Source: Berberis thunbergii | Taxonomy: Eukaryota; Streptophyta; Magnoliopsida; Ranunculales; Berberidaceae | Direction: 5' to 3' | Assembly (NCBI GenBank): GCA_003290165.1 | Contig: QNQO01006228.1 | Location: forward strand, 305,849-369,848 | Length of the DNA: 64,000 bases | Made by a program: the position numbers and the translations under genes | The notes under the pieces: model-generated | What the model was told of the DNA's origin: nothing | The model's database searches: none | What the model saw: only the letters and a program-made list of their open reading frames with translations | Shown: in pieces, positions 1 through 11,208 of the stretch | How positions within the stretch are numbered: position 1 is the first letter of the stretch | How the letters are laid out: every line of letters begins with the position of its first letter

Positions 1-201
1 AACAGGCCCCATTTCTTTCGGTAGTTGCTTGTTCAATATACTGAAAATGATGAGAATGCAGCACCTGGTAGTTGCTTGTATATGGCACCGGTGATGGTTG
101 ATACAACAACACACTTTGCACCCAGAAACAAGCAATGTATGCACATTCTCCTGTCCAACATACTGCTGCCCGTACTGGCTCAGATCTTCAGAGCCCTGCA
201 G
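1..201 (-). pseudogene. Unrecognised terminal exon fragment
   Basis: Read on the minus strand, a pyrimidine-rich tract ending in CAG at about 202 is followed by an open stretch beginning G-S-E-D-L-S-Q-Y-G-Q-Q-Y-V-G-Q. It then shifts frame into a Tyr/Pro/Ser/Gln-rich segment and runs off the left edge. The acceptor-like junction and the drop in AT content make it look like a real exon. I do not recognise the protein; the Gln/Tyr-rich composition suggests a low-complexity tail. The apparent frame change suggests decay. It lies in the same orientation as the other exon fragments of 1-14.5 kb. Calling it an exon is inference. Confidence 0.3.
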
Positions 202-3200
202 TATAAAAATTAGTCAGTACTCAATGACAGACAAACATGACCTATAAAGATTGCTAATAAACCAAAGCTGATGATGAAAATGATGAAAACACTGTGTGGC
301 AACTTTTACGAAACAACTTTTATCTCCATGAATACATATACAAAGAACAACATCAAATGTCTAAGTTTCACACAAGTAGAAGAAACAAGAGATAACAACA
401 AAAATGATCACATTAAATTTGACTCTTCCACAAAAATACTTGTCATTCACAAAAGTCTTTCAATTCATTAATTAAAATGGAGAAAGGCATATAAGTAAAG
501 TTTATTTATGATGATAGGTCTACCTTCCATGGCCAAATTAACTGTGTGGCAACAAGAACATTGTAAAGGCTACTTGTATTCTGTAAAGGCTTAAATATTA
601 TGGGATAAAGTTGCAAAAAAACTATGGAAATCTCAAGCGATAGTTTCCTGGAATAGATTATTTTTAACATGAAAGCAAGGAAAGAAGCAGAGTTCAAACT
701 ACGTAAGTCGTGGCAAATTTGGAAAGAGTAGAGACACATGAGATGAAGAACACTTTATTAGAAATGGGCCATAACCACCATACTGATAGCATCCTATTGT
801 GGAACCAGCCTCTAAAATTTCCACAAATCAATCAAAAATGCTCTCACAGTCTCTCAATACTATTTGTTGATATGGCTTTTTGGCACGTAGAAAATTGTCT
901 ATATTCCTCATGTTATGCAATCATATTTATTTTGTTATTAAGTTTTGGTTGAATTTTGTTATAGTACAATGCAACTGTAAGTCCAAAATATATTGCGTTT
1001 GCTTTTTCAGCTAGTTTAGACTCAAATAGTATGGATCAACATGTTATGATAAAATTTTAGAATTTTTTCAACAAAGGAACAAGCCTTTCACGTACCAACA
1101 TAAAATTAGCATGCTTCATACACATTCATCAAAGAACCGCCCAGAATTACGTCAACGTTGAAGAGTCAACATCACTAAACTATATATCATCTACCTATTA
1201 ACCAAAAACAAATTATCCAAATTGAAAACTAAAGACAATAAGCTCACCAGAGTTGCCAACTCAAACTGCAATCCCAACTCTTGCATTCACTAAAGACCAG
1301 ACTGCTTCCCTAGCAAACTCATCTGCTCATAACCTGAATCCATCAAATTCCAAGCTATAAGAATTCTTTCAAGCATTTTATCAAACTGTTGAACACTAAC
1401 TAGATTTTGCATAGAAACTGAAGATCAATTTGGACGAACAAATTCAAACCAAACCCATGAACAAAACATGAGAAGAAATGGTGCCACCATTATCAAAAGC
1501 AGATAAATCAACACATGAAGAAGAAGATAGCTTGGTAGATTGGGAGAGTGAGAAGGTGAAGGAACTTTTTGTTCATTTGGTTTCATTCAAGAAAATGGCG
1601 GTAGTAAGTAGTGGACCCATTTAGCTAACACCTGAAGTTTTGATTCTAACCTCAAATCTGATCCTAAGTAAAGCTGCAAGTTGGGCAGGCTCTACCCAAG
1701 GCAGGATGGGTAAACCAAATTGGACTAGGCTTGGGCTTAATATCCTTGTGTAATGGGCAGTGTTTTGGGTTAAACAACCAATACAATATATGCTCTTGGT
1801 AAGACTGTCCTGCTATAGCTGAGCCCCAACCTCTACAGTAGAAGATAATGTAGTGCAATAGGTATAGATTCGGTGTTCTGAACGCGACACCTTATTTTCT
1901 TTTTTTTTTACCTTTTTTTTGTTTTTATTTAAGACTGCAAAAAAAAAAAGACCCGCCAAAGCACCAGTGTTGGGGCTCAAGTATACCAAACGTATATCGG
2001 CTTGGTCTTGGACTCGAGCTTAGAAACTTCAAGTTAGAGGTAATTCATAAAATAATCGTACTGAAGTTCAATAAAAATAAGCCCACAAGGGGAGAGAAGA
2101 GATTACTGTATGTAACAAAATGAAAAAAAAAAAAAGTATGAATATCCTCCTTTGTACATAATTTAATAAAATATAATACATTGTTTGAAAAAAGGAAGTC
2201 CCCAATGAAACATCTCCTATATGAAAAATCAGATCACTTTGTATAAACCTAACTAAATATAATTTAAACATCACTTATCTTTTTACTTTCTTTTTCCTCA
2301 TCACTCAAAGTCACTTTATTTTAATGTCCAAGTGGATGACCAACATATGGTATTCATGTTATTATCCTTATTTTTTAACTGAACATTATTTTTGTACCTC
2401 ACAGATGATTCAGAGCGAGTATTGCATGTAGATGGTACTCATAACTGTCAACATTTACACAACAACGAGCCTGTTAAATCTTTCCAACTTGCCAAAATAA
2501 CAATTGTACCAATGACATTTATTTTTAATAGGTAAACTGCATGAAATTAGACAAAAATGATAAACAAAAACAACAAAACTATGCCTACAGATAACAGAGA
2601 GCAGGTATAAAGAGTGGAAATAGAAAAAAAAAATGCACATAAAATAAGATTCCTTCGATTACTATATAAAATATAATATATGTAATATAACATAATATAT
2701 TTGTTCAATTTTTATATCCAATGATATTTCTCCTAGAGATAACTTTGAAGAAAATTAAATTTGTCTATTGTTTGCTTTATTTTCTTTCTTCGTTTTTTGT
2801 TTCTCAATTATACATATATTGTACCTAAGTGCCACTGTTACACCGCACAAGTGATTTAATACGTATTCATGCAGATAGTGGAAACTTACAGATTTTGCTG
2901 AGCAAATCACTCTTCGACTTCTCAAAATTACAATAATAACAGTGTAAAAACCATAATGAATTGTAGGATCACGTGATGGATATGCTTGTGTCTGCCCTCA
3001 AATACTCTTCTACTTTTCTCCTTCCACAGAGTCTGATGTGGTGAGAGCTATTGCAGATGCAACTTTTTGCTAATTGGGAAGGCAAGCGTGCAAAAAACTT
3101 CAAACGGTTGTAACTTGCAATTGTAAGTCAGAACTGCATACAACTGTCTCAAAGAGTACAGCTTGGTATAATCAAAAACTGCCGTTTTCACTGGGTCATA

Positions 3201-4155
3201 CGCGTGATTCTGACTTATGGTCACAAAGATATGCCTATTTGAAGTTCTTTGCACGTTTGCCTACTCAATTGGTCAAAAAATGCATCTGCAATGGCTATCA
3301 TTGTATCAAAGTCTCAACCACAGCCTCCATTGTGTTCCAACCCATCACCCAGTTATTCGTAGTGCCTGAATCAGCTTCTGATCATAGCATTCTATCATAA
3401 AATTGTTCCCAATTCTTCAAGGTTTCACAATTCAAAAGTATGATCATGTTTAATAACATTTTTACGTTAATTGATTGCAATTTAGAGAACAAAGAACTCC
3501 AACTTAAAAGAGTGCATTGACAAAACAATGTGGTTGGGGTAAGTAATGTAGCACTAGCTATATCACGTTATCTTATATGATTCATTAGAATCACAACCCC
3601 CACCCCAGTTATTTATTGACTTGATCATATACAGTTGACATTTCAGGAAAAGTAAACGTCTGACTTGCTGAACGTATTTCGCAAGTTATTGCTCCTTCAG
3701 ATACAATCCACGTTATGGTTCAATTGTTTCAGCTTTATACAAGATTCCTAAGTATGATGAGGAGGTGTAGAAATTAACCAAAGTATCCATCCTTTACCGA
3801 CTAATGTTAACTGAATTTGATTACTGAAATTCTGCATGTCATCATATACTGTGTAAGAATTGCTCTTCAAGATGAGGGAAATAAATAACAATAAAAAGTA
3901 AGAGCAACAATATTTTTGCTGGGAAATACCATAAACACTAGTCTTCGTGTGTGTGCATGATACTGACATAGTAATACTACTGTGTCTATTGCTTCAATGA
4001 TAGCATGCACTATAGGGTCCGAGCGGTCTAGGAAAACATCAAAGTGACATTAACCACCATACTGAACAATTTATAGGGCCATAAAAATTTGTATTGATGC
4101 ATGCCAACAGGAAACATACAAAATAGAAACTTTGAACTAAAGATAAGAATGGTAC
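202..4155. other. AT-rich intergenic DNA, no gene seen
   Basis: About 4 kb of AT-rich sequence broken by stops in all frames. It holds short homopolymer runs (T/A runs near 1900-1950 and 2120-2135) but no recognisable coding domain, RNA gene or TE terminus. The open frames of 60-108 codons on both strands, for example at 3074-3400, have no family resemblance I can name. A pyrimidine tract ending in CAG near 3029 (plus strand) resembles a splice acceptor but leads to a stop within 15 codons. Confidence 0.5.
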
Positions 4156-4255
4156 CTCATCCTTTTGGCCAGACAATGCCTTCGCCAAGGCGTTCACTGC
4201 AACAACCTTCTGTGCAGCAAATGCAAGCCATGATTTGATTTCATTCATCTAGCAA
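4156..4255 (-). pseudogene. METE (methionine synthase) exon fragment
   Basis: Read on the minus strand this encodes [15 protein letters not shown], continuing to a K-D-E end. This is the highly conserved middle of plant cobalamin-independent methionine synthase (5-methyltetrahydropteroyltriglutamate-homocysteine methyltransferase), the enzyme that makes methionine from homocysteine in the cytosol and plastids. Family proteins are about 765 residues; only about 33 remain. The fragment ends at a clean donor (GAG followed by GTACC). Its 5' side carries a one-base insertion just before the Glu-Ile-Lys-Ser-Trp motif (GAATGAAATC), and upstream the match fades. The next METE exon is not found downstream, so this is an isolated captured or relic exon, not a gene. 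The family call is confident; pseudogene status follows from the missing exons and the frameshift. Confidence 0.85.
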
Positions 4256-6834
4256 ATGCAGCGTCTCCAATGAGAATTCACAGTAATATCTGCCCCTGCA
4301 AGCTGCAAATCCGATATCATCAATAGTAAAAAATAAATTAGTAAAAATGCTCCGTCCATGCTAATTCTGAGAAAGTAAACCAAACTCATTACAGACAGAC
4401 CCATATCATTTTGATTTGTTAACCTGTCTCTAAAACAAGATATGGAAGTAAAGAACAAATCGGATCCTAGAAATTTCAGGCAACAAAGCAATTGCAAGAG
4501 TTACACGCTTGCCATGTTAGTGTCCAGATTAGAAAACATAAACGCTTTCCAAGCTGAGAGTAACCTTTCGGGGTAATGAAAGTAGGGTGCAAATGTATAT
4601 TAAGGAGATTCGGCATGTATAGATTCAAATTTATCAAATGAAGGGAGAGATACAATTATGCTTATACTATTGTATTCATGCTGGGTCTTCATTCAATGAT
4701 ACCATGTTTAACAAGGCAAAACACACGGACAAATTTTGTATCTTCTATGCTCTACATGAATGCAAAAGATGTGAAATTTGGGCTTACATGACAGCAATGG
4801 GCTAGGTCAATGAAATGATCATGCTGTAAAATGCTTGCATTACCACATCTTCTGATATGTAATTGTACTTAATCATCTAAATTGAAAGGTTTCCTCAAAA
4901 TGCTGCAAAAGGAAGAAAATTTAACTTTGTACTCAAAGCATATTGAATAAGAAAAGGAAAATAATTATATAATATTACAATAATGCAGGTGGGTATCTAC
5001 TTGACTTCCTTTGATGATCTTGGATAGCATGGATAGCATGAATCAGGCTATAACTAGTTTACAGATGATCTTGCGATCAAATGTAATCCAGTGTTTTGCA
5101 TAAAAACTCTTCCATAGCTTTTGCAATTGAATACATGAGGATGATCCTAGCATGTAGTGCCCAGAGATTAATAAACCTCACCATGGAGACCATTCTACCA
5201 AGTTCAACCACTCTAAAAATCAGGACACTGAGAAGTACAAGTCCCAATATTTAGGACCTGCTTCTGTGCATCAATCAACCATCTATTAACTCTTGAATCA
5301 CAGTTCAAGGTTTTTATATTTTTGTGTTTTTGCTTACTCTAATTGCTTTCTGATAGTTGCTTTTAGAACAAATGCTAACAACGGTGTTCAGAGAATTACC
5401 CAAAGAAAGCCCCACCCAAGCCGCACCTCTGAATCATAACCAGCTTTAAATTTGAGTCTTTACCCATTCTGTGCTTTACACAGTAGTCCAGTCATTTGAA
5501 TCAAAATTGTATCCATAGCTGCCAAATAATTACATCAAATGAGAAACTGTCTACATGATCTGAAAATATGGAATAGGACTTTTTGAAAGAGAATGCATTG
5601 GGTTCAAAGATCAGCACATGTATAACAAAGAGCAAAGCCACGTTTATGCTGTAATTGTGGCACATCACAACCCCATATTATCTCTGCTAGTGTTTTGAGT
5701 TTATTTACAATTGCATTGCAAGAATATACAATTGCATTGCAAGAAAGAGAAGGACTGGCACTGTTAACTTCATGCAATTCAACTAGTTACCACAAGGAGT
5801 AATATGTGATCAGCCATGAAAGGGATATTGCAATGATTCCAGGAATCCTACATGAAATATGTTACAAGCAAAAACTTAGCAAAAATTGGGCACACATAAA
5901 TCAACCAAAGCATTCTCTTTTACAAACACCCCAAGTTGCGTTCTTGTATGGGTTTGACATCAAGTGCTTCTAATGCAACTCGCAGAAATATTGAGTGTTA
6001 TAGAGAAAATAAATTATTTTAATATTTCATTTACAATTGACAAAAGAAAAAAAAAAAAAAAAACAGGGCATGAAAGATGAAACAAGAGAAGAAGGTGCAA
6101 ATGCAAACTTATTAAATATCAGACTTATTATATAGCAGTGACAGTTGATAATATTATTATTATCAGAGGTCTTTGTTAACATTTTGAGGAGTCCATAGAC
6201 CATTTTTCTTACTATGTGTCCTATTGCTTTTTGAGTTTTGGTCTATGGACCTAGCAGAGTTCAATAATATGCAGGCTAAAGTTTTAACTCTATTCCAAAG
6301 GATCAACTTGAGTCTCTTCCTGTAAAAGTCTCATTATGCTCTGCTAGCCCTATCAACAAAAAGTAACAAAATTTACCTATCCCCAATGAACAGAACTACC
6401 GGCATCTCTTGAATAATTCATACAACATTCACCAATCAACTTATTGGTAATAACAAGGAAAGCCAAAACCAAGTTCAAAATGTATAACGTTGTAGCTTAT
6501 TTTCTTTGTGTACTGAGAGTGTATCCTTTCTTTCTTCCTAAGAATGGGCAAGAAAAAGAATATTGGATCGACATACCATATTTGGTTTAACAATTAATAA
6601 TTTCAAATAATATTAATATAGATCAGTACAAACAAATACAATTGTAGGTCATATATAATGGCAAAAAAATATACATGAAAGAAAATCACTTCATGAGGGA
6701 AATCGAGGCCTCATTGACCACTATGTCCAGGTCACCCGAATAGTTAAGCATATTTGATAGTGAAAAAGCAATAGCTAAAGTATTCAAATGAAAGTGTAGT
6801 ACTAAATTTTAATTAATTATCCATCACCACTGAC
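4256..6834. other. AT-rich intergenic DNA
   Basis: No coding domain, TE terminus or RNA gene is recognised. Small features only: a tandem duplication around 5710-5745 (caattgcattgcaagaa twice), an A run at 6047-6063 and several short AT repeats. The expected neighbouring exons of the flanking METE and RDR fragments were looked for on the minus strand and not seen. Confidence 0.5.
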
Positions 6835-7061
6835 CTGTGGGTTTCTTGACACCCAATACATATCACCATCAAAATCACCATTTGCAATTCATCTGCCAAG
6901 GAGCGTGGGCCTTTTAGTAGGAAAGAAAATAACGTATTTGGCATTGCCAACAAAATTTCTCCAACTCTTTGACGTATATTGCATTCAAGACATGTACATC
7001 ACCAAAGTGCAACCCTGGATGCCTGTAGACTAATACTTGCCCAGAAATTTGTCCATCACCA
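6835..7061 (-). pseudogene. RNA-dependent RNA polymerase catalytic exon, RDR3/4/5 type
   Basis: The minus strand encodes G-Q-I-S-G-Q-V-L-V-Y-R, then H-P-G-L-H-F-G-D-V-H-V-L, and ends in G-D-F-D-G-D-M-Y-W-V-S-R-N-P-Q. The D-F-D-G-D core is the metal-binding catalytic motif of eukaryotic cellular RNA-dependent RNA polymerases. Phe in the second position is typical of the plant RDR3/4/5 clade, whereas RDR1/2/6 carry D-L-D-G-D. The exon ends at a proper donor (CAG followed by GTCAGT) and probably starts after an acceptor CAG at 7062. The reading frame is not continuous: at least two single-base shifts lie between the V-H-V-L block and the catalytic block, one in the TTTTG run near 6955 and one near the A-D-E region around 6885. 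RDR proteins are about 900-1100 residues and no other RDR exon was recognised nearby, so I call a pseudogene fragment. Family call firm, decay likely. Confidence 0.85.
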
Positions 7062-7190
7062 CTGTATTTCAGAAAATATAGACCTTAGATGCCCCATCCA
7101 AAACAGTGTTTCATGCTGAATTTGTGTGTCCATTAGTAAGTAATAAATAAAGAATGACAATGAATAAATAATTAAATAAGTTGAACATTT

Positions 7191-7283
7191 GCTTAGTTTA
7201 CGGAAATAAGACTTCAATGAAATTCCTTCCAACCCCTGGTTTGTCTTATGCTCAACATCTAAGGTGATCAACTTTGACAGGGT
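7191..7283 (-). pseudogene. Possible unrecognised exon
   Basis: On the minus strand a good polypyrimidine tract ending TTTCAG meets an open segment reading T-L-S-K-L-I-T-L-D-V-E-H-K-T-N, then G-L-E-G-I-S-L-K-S-Y-F-R-K-L. I do not recognise the family and see no clear donor. It lies between the DUF971 and RDR exon fragments in the same orientation. It may belong to either parent gene or to a further captured fragment. Exon status rests only on the acceptor and the protein-like composition. Confidence 0.3.
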
Positions 7284-7374
7284 CTGAAATTGAACGAGGA
7301 AAGAGCCACAGAGATAAGAGAAACTCCATCTTTGTTTAGCACCCTAACCCCCACATTAATCACAATTTAAAATG

Positions 7375-7490
7375 TTGCAAAGCCATAAACAGACCATGTT
7401 TGTATTCAATAATCAAATTGGTATTCAATAATCAAATTGGGACAATACATGCTTGGTTTAATCTATCAAATTGCAAAGCCATAAACAGAC
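7375..7490. repeat. Short direct repeats beside DUF971 exon
   Basis: A 20-base direct repeat (ttgcaaagccataaacagac) occurs at about 7375-7394 and again at 7470-7489. Between the copies, a 19-base unit (gtattcaataatcaaattg) is tandemly duplicated at about 7402-7439. Such local duplications fit filler DNA or slippage at a rearrangement point next to the exon at 7500-7607. Confidence 0.6.
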
Positions 7491-7499
7491 CTCGATTAC

Positions 7500-7607
7500 C
7501 TTTTCACCACCTATTGACCTAATCTTGCTGTCAGCCGCAGGGCTGTTTACACGAAGAAACTCAGCTGACAAATTGAAGATACTACCGTCTGCATATTGCA
7601 CCTCCAC
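7500..7607 (-). pseudogene. DUF971 (GBBH-like N-terminal) domain exon
   Basis: A perfect phase-0 exon of 108 bases on the minus strand: acceptor CAG before it, donor GTAATC after it, 36 codons without a stop. It begins V-E-V-Q-Y-A-D-G-S-I-F-N-L, followed by S-A-E-F-L-R-V-N-S-P-A-A-D and ending I-R-S-I-G-G-E-K. This matches the DUF971 fold found at the N-terminus of gamma-butyrobetaine hydroxylases and in small stand-alone plant proteins. The W/Y-x-D-G, E-x-L-R and S-P-A-x-D positions of the family are present. The remaining exons, such as the G-I-M-S / N-Y-G-V block, were not found on either side, so within this window it is an orphan exon. It could belong to a gene with very long introns, but its neighbours come from unrelated genes. 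Confidence 0.75.
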
Positions 7608-8538
7608 CTGAAACAAGCAGACAATATTGATTTAAGAAATCAAGTTAATGTGATTCTTAATAGAAAATTAACATAATGTACTAATGTAAGGGTTGTATTG
7701 CAACAAGTATTTTTCTTTTGATGTCTCGAAGATATTAACACAAGTAAATTCTATTCACTGAAGGCACAATGAAAAAACAACCAAGTAATATAGGAGTCAA
7801 TGCATCCAGATAAATAATATTGGAAAATCTGGTGACTAGAGGGAAATATGATTGTAGCAACACATGGTATTCGAAGTAATCGGGATTAATATTGAACCTG
7901 ATGAAGTGAGCTTCTTGAGGAAAATGAGATTTGAGGAAACTACCATTGACAGCAAAAGCTTAATGTCCTTTTGAACAATGATTAATATTGGGATTAATAT
8001 TGAACCTGGTGTGATGTTTGTAGAATATTTAGGATCCCCATTACCCAGAGACATATGGCATTTGGTTTGCCTTTTTGTCTAATTAATTTATTTTCAGAAA
8101 GAACAACCAGGAAACTCCCAAGTAATAATAACAAATGGTAACCAAACCAACAGTTGTGCTTCAAAGATGACCTAGCACACAAGCTACAAGCTCTGACTCG
8201 AACAAGATAATTAACACAGACCATACCCCTTTTGTGGTATTATATATGAAATGGCCTTCTAGTTTTTCCCTTTTGTGATTATTGCGCTTCGTTTTGTGAT
8301 GGTGCTTCCTAACACCCATCATCCAAATCTGGGTTTCGTACTCATGAAAGTAGTTATCTAAGTCTCATAAGCTATGTTATGCACTTACATTAGCCAACAC
8401 AGTGATTCCAACCATAGTGCAGATCAAATGCATTGATTCAAATCCTCAGATTTCTTCTCTTGATGATTAAAATACCACAATGTGAAATAACTTCAAACTA
8501 TTCTGGTTTCATATATGATAGAACTAACATTCTAACAA

Positions 8539-8579
<41 letters not shown>

Positions 8580-8615
8580 TGCTCTCATCCATTCACCACT
8601 TATAAGTCACAATCA
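7608..8615. other. Intergenic DNA with small repeats
   Basis: No complete gene seen. A 19-base direct repeat (gggattaatattgaacctg) sits at 7882-7900 and 7990-8008. Overlapping it on the minus strand, about 7815-7965, is an open stretch containing F-L-K-S-H-F-P-Q-E-A-H-F-I-R-F-N-I-N. It looks protein-like but is bounded by a stop and by no clear splice site; I do not recognise it. An (AAT)n microsatellite lies at 8540-8579. Confidence 0.4.
8540..8579. repeat. (AAT)n microsatellite
   Basis: About 13 uninterrupted AAT units, 37 bases upstream of the CACTA element. It produces a spurious poly-Asn reading frame on the plus strand. Confidence 0.95.
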
Positions 8616-8874
8616 CACTACAATAAAACAGGAACAAATTTTTTTTTTCCTGAAGTTCAACCATGAAATTATGCTACAAACCAAAAAATGCAATAATTAC
8701 AATTGACATTTTCATGGTGATAAATTTTGGAAATGGGAGGGAAAAGAATGTGTCCTGAAATGACACATTTTCATCGAACCCTAATTTCACCAAAAATAAA
8801 AGAGAGAGAGAGAGTACATGTTCGGTGCAATGGCTGATCGATTTTGAAAGACGCCGAGTACTAAGTAGTGAAGA

Positions 8875-9060
8875 CCAGGGAAGGAGGGGAGGAGGGAAGT
8901 CGAGGGAGGAGCAGGGAAGTCGAAGGAGGAGCAGCGAAGTCGAGGGAGGAGCAGCGAAGTCGAGGGAGCAGGGAAGGAGGGGAGGAGGGAAGTCGAGGAG
9001 GGAGCAGGGAAGGAGAACGAGCAGGGAAGGAGACGAAATCGAGGAAGTCGAGTGGAGGGG
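8875..9060. repeat. GA-rich minisatellite inside CACTA element
   Basis: Imperfect tandem copies of a unit of about 18-21 bases containing gaagtcgagggaggagcag. It keeps long open frames on both strands (Arg/Glu/Gly-rich forward, Leu/Pro/Ser-rich reverse), which I treat as composition artefacts. Confidence 0.85.
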
Positions 9061-9129
9061 AGCTTCGTTTTTGTCGATGGAAGTCGAGTGAAGGGAAGGT
9101 CGAGCGCCAAAATAGCCCGCCTAATTTTT

Positions 9130-9620
9130 TTTTTCAGCTTTTCATGTAGCCACGGTTCTGAGCCGTTGCTATAGCTAGCTACGGTTTAGAACCGTTGCTA
9201 AATTTTTTTTTGCAACGGTTTTGAGCCATTGCTAGACATAAGCCTCGGTTTAGAACCGTTGCTAAATTTTTTTGTTTGCAAACGGTTTGGAGCCGTTGCT
9301 AGACATAGCAACGGTTTAGAACCGGTTGCTAGAATTTTTTTTTTTGCAACGGTTTTGAGTTGTTTGGCAAGACATAGCCACGGTTCGTAACCATTGCTAA
9401 ATGTTTTTATTGCAACGGTTTTAAGTCGTTGCTAATAATGCTCACGGTCTAAAGCCGTTGCTACTATTAGCCACGGTTTTTGGCCATGCCAAATATACGA
9501 ACGGTTTTAAGCCGTGGCCAGGTTTTTTTTACCCACGGTTTTAAGTCGTTGGTACATATAGCTACAGTTTTTGCCGTGGCAAATCAACCAACGGTTTAGA
9601 ACCGTGGCCAGCTCGGCGTA
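9130..9620. repeat. CACTA subterminal palindromic repeats
   Basis: About ten or more degenerate copies of a short palindrome (acggttt-n-aaccgttgc) spaced 40-60 bases apart and separated by T runs. In CACTA elements such clustered subterminal motifs are transposase-binding sites (family knowledge). Both half-sites, acggttt and gccgttgc, alternate in orientation along the block. Confidence 0.8.
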
Positions 9621-9645
9621 GCTAAACGGGGTTTTTGGTGTAGTG

Positions 9646-10142
9646 TTAAGTCATTTTGGTTGAATTCAGGTAGCTACCCTCTCCCATTTTTTGTTAACAT
9701 GCGATTAGATTGGTTTTTAACATTGTAATTACCGGCTCTTTGGCTATTTTCTGACATATAAGCTTTAGGATGTGTGAACATACGTTTATACACTAAACCA
9801 AAAATGACCCCAATTTAGGTTGTTTCGCGAATTTTTTTTTCAATCCTCTTTCATACTTCAAATTTGTCTAGGTTGTCAAACCATCAAACTCCAAATCCTT
9901 AGCATAGATAGAAAGAGAGATTGTCGTTTCCGAGAAGAAATTCAAGTATAAACTAAGAAAGAGGGAAAGTGGATGGGAAGACATTAAATTGACTAAGAGA
10001 GGGAGGGGGACAGTTTTAAGGGTGTGGTTTGGGATGCTTTTAGTAAAATTTGCATTTGGGACTTTTTAGCTAAACTTAGGGGGTTAAACTATATTTAATC
10101 AAATTTAAAGATGTGGATTTCAGCAAGGATGCAGGTTATGAA
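9646..10142. other. Intergenic spacer between two transposons
   Basis: About 500 bases of AT-rich DNA between the CACTA right end and the Copia LTR. It ends in ATGAA, the left target duplication of the Copia element. Nothing else recognised. Confidence 0.5.
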
Positions 10143-10954
10143 TGTTATCAATAACACACAAATTACACTAACACAATTAATAACAATAGCACGCAACAAA
10201 CACATCGATATTACGTGGTTCGACAAATTGCCTACTCCAAGGGTGATGATGACATTACTTATTAATTCCAAGAATATGATACTAAGAAACAGAGTTTCAC
10301 TAAACAGGAGTTTACTAACAGAAACACAACAACCACCCAAACACTGCAGTCACAAACGCAAAACTATTTTCAACCCAAACGAAACAAAAAACACAACACA
10401 AATGCTGCCCAAAATCAGCACCCGAAACAACAGACTTCAGCACCGAAACAACAGAATAATCATCACCCGAAACAACAAACTTCAGCACCGAAACAACAGA
10501 ATAATCATCACCCGAAATAGCAGAATTCAGCACCAAAACAACTTAATAATCAACACCCGAAACAACATAATTCAACACCAAAACAGCCTGAATAATCAGC
10601 ACCCAAAATAGCAGAATTCAGCACCAAAGTGTGAATAATCAACATCCGAAACAACAAAATTCAACACAGAAAACCAGCATAAAAACTTCACCCAATTCTC
10701 CTTCAATCAAGAAGGCTTATAGGAAAACAAGAGTCATAAATTAGGAACTCTTGTTCTCCACCTCAAAACTAGGAAAGGAGAGTCTTATTCTCCACCCCAA
10801 ACTAGGAAAGGAGAGGACCAAGCAATTAGAAACTCCTTTCACTTTCCAAAACAAACAATAAAAACTTCTTTCACTTTCCAAAAAAAACAAGGGAAGAGTC
10901 CCAATTTGAAAACTCTTGTTTGTTACTAAAAACAATATGAGCCAAAATTCTACA
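10143..10954 (-). repeat. Copia element 3' LTR
   Basis: Begins TG and ends CA on the plus strand (tgttatcaataac ... ttctaca). About 812 bases, longer than its partner because it holds extra copies of a short minisatellite (unit like cagcaccgaaacaacagaat) between about 10420 and 10680. Confidence 0.88.
10420..10680. repeat. CAACA-rich minisatellite within Copia LTR
   Basis: Roughly nine imperfect units of about 22-36 bases of the type atcagcacccgaaacaacag. The sister LTR (around 13105-13270) has fewer units, so the copy number changed after insertion or during reverse transcription. Confidence 0.75.
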
Positions 10955-11208
10955 ATCTCCACCTTGGCTCATATTTCAGGCCATTCCCATATATCTTCAC
11001 CTTGGCATAAAATTGACACTTCGCCAAGACCCAAACCATCACCACCACACAACGCCCTAAAGGCGTAATACCCTAACGGGCCTTAACAATCTGCAAAAAT
11101 ACATATAGTGATCATACTCACTTCGTGTATACTCTAATGTCAACATAAATGCGTCAAACTTATTATACCACTATTGTGGTGACTGATTTAACCCATACAA
11201 AAGCTTCT

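Larger units (their letters stand above)
8616..9645. mobile_element. Non-autonomous CACTA (En/Spm) transposon
   Basis: The left end reads CACTACAATAAAA and the right end, read inverted, CACTACACCAAAAA, the hallmark CACTA termini. Flanking triplets are TCA and TTA, a 3-bp target duplication with one mismatch. From about 9130 to 9620 the right subterminal region is packed with short inverted motifs of the type acggtttagaaccgttgc, the clustered subterminal repeats that bind CACTA transposases. The 1030-bp body has no transposase. Its middle is a purine-rich minisatellite (8875-9060). It must be mobilised in trans. Element type is well supported; autonomous partner unknown. Confidence 0.88.

Noticed and set aside
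3074..3400. 108-codon plus-strand frame preceded by an acceptor-like CAG
   Set aside because: No recognisable motif, no start context and an alternative frame on the other strand of similar length; not supportable as a gene.
8433..8666. 77-codon plus-strand frame with a poly-Asn run
   Set aside because: It is the translated (AAT)n microsatellite and flanking AT-rich DNA.
8787..9149. Overlapping long frames on both strands, Arg/Glu/Gly-rich and Leu/Pro/Ser-rich
   Set aside because: Caused by the GA-rich minisatellite inside the CACTA element; no domain and no conservation visible.
10111..10611. 166-codon plus-strand frame, Asn/Thr/Arg-rich
   Set aside because: It is antisense LTR sequence with a CAACA-type minisatellite; the reverse strand is equally open from repetition.
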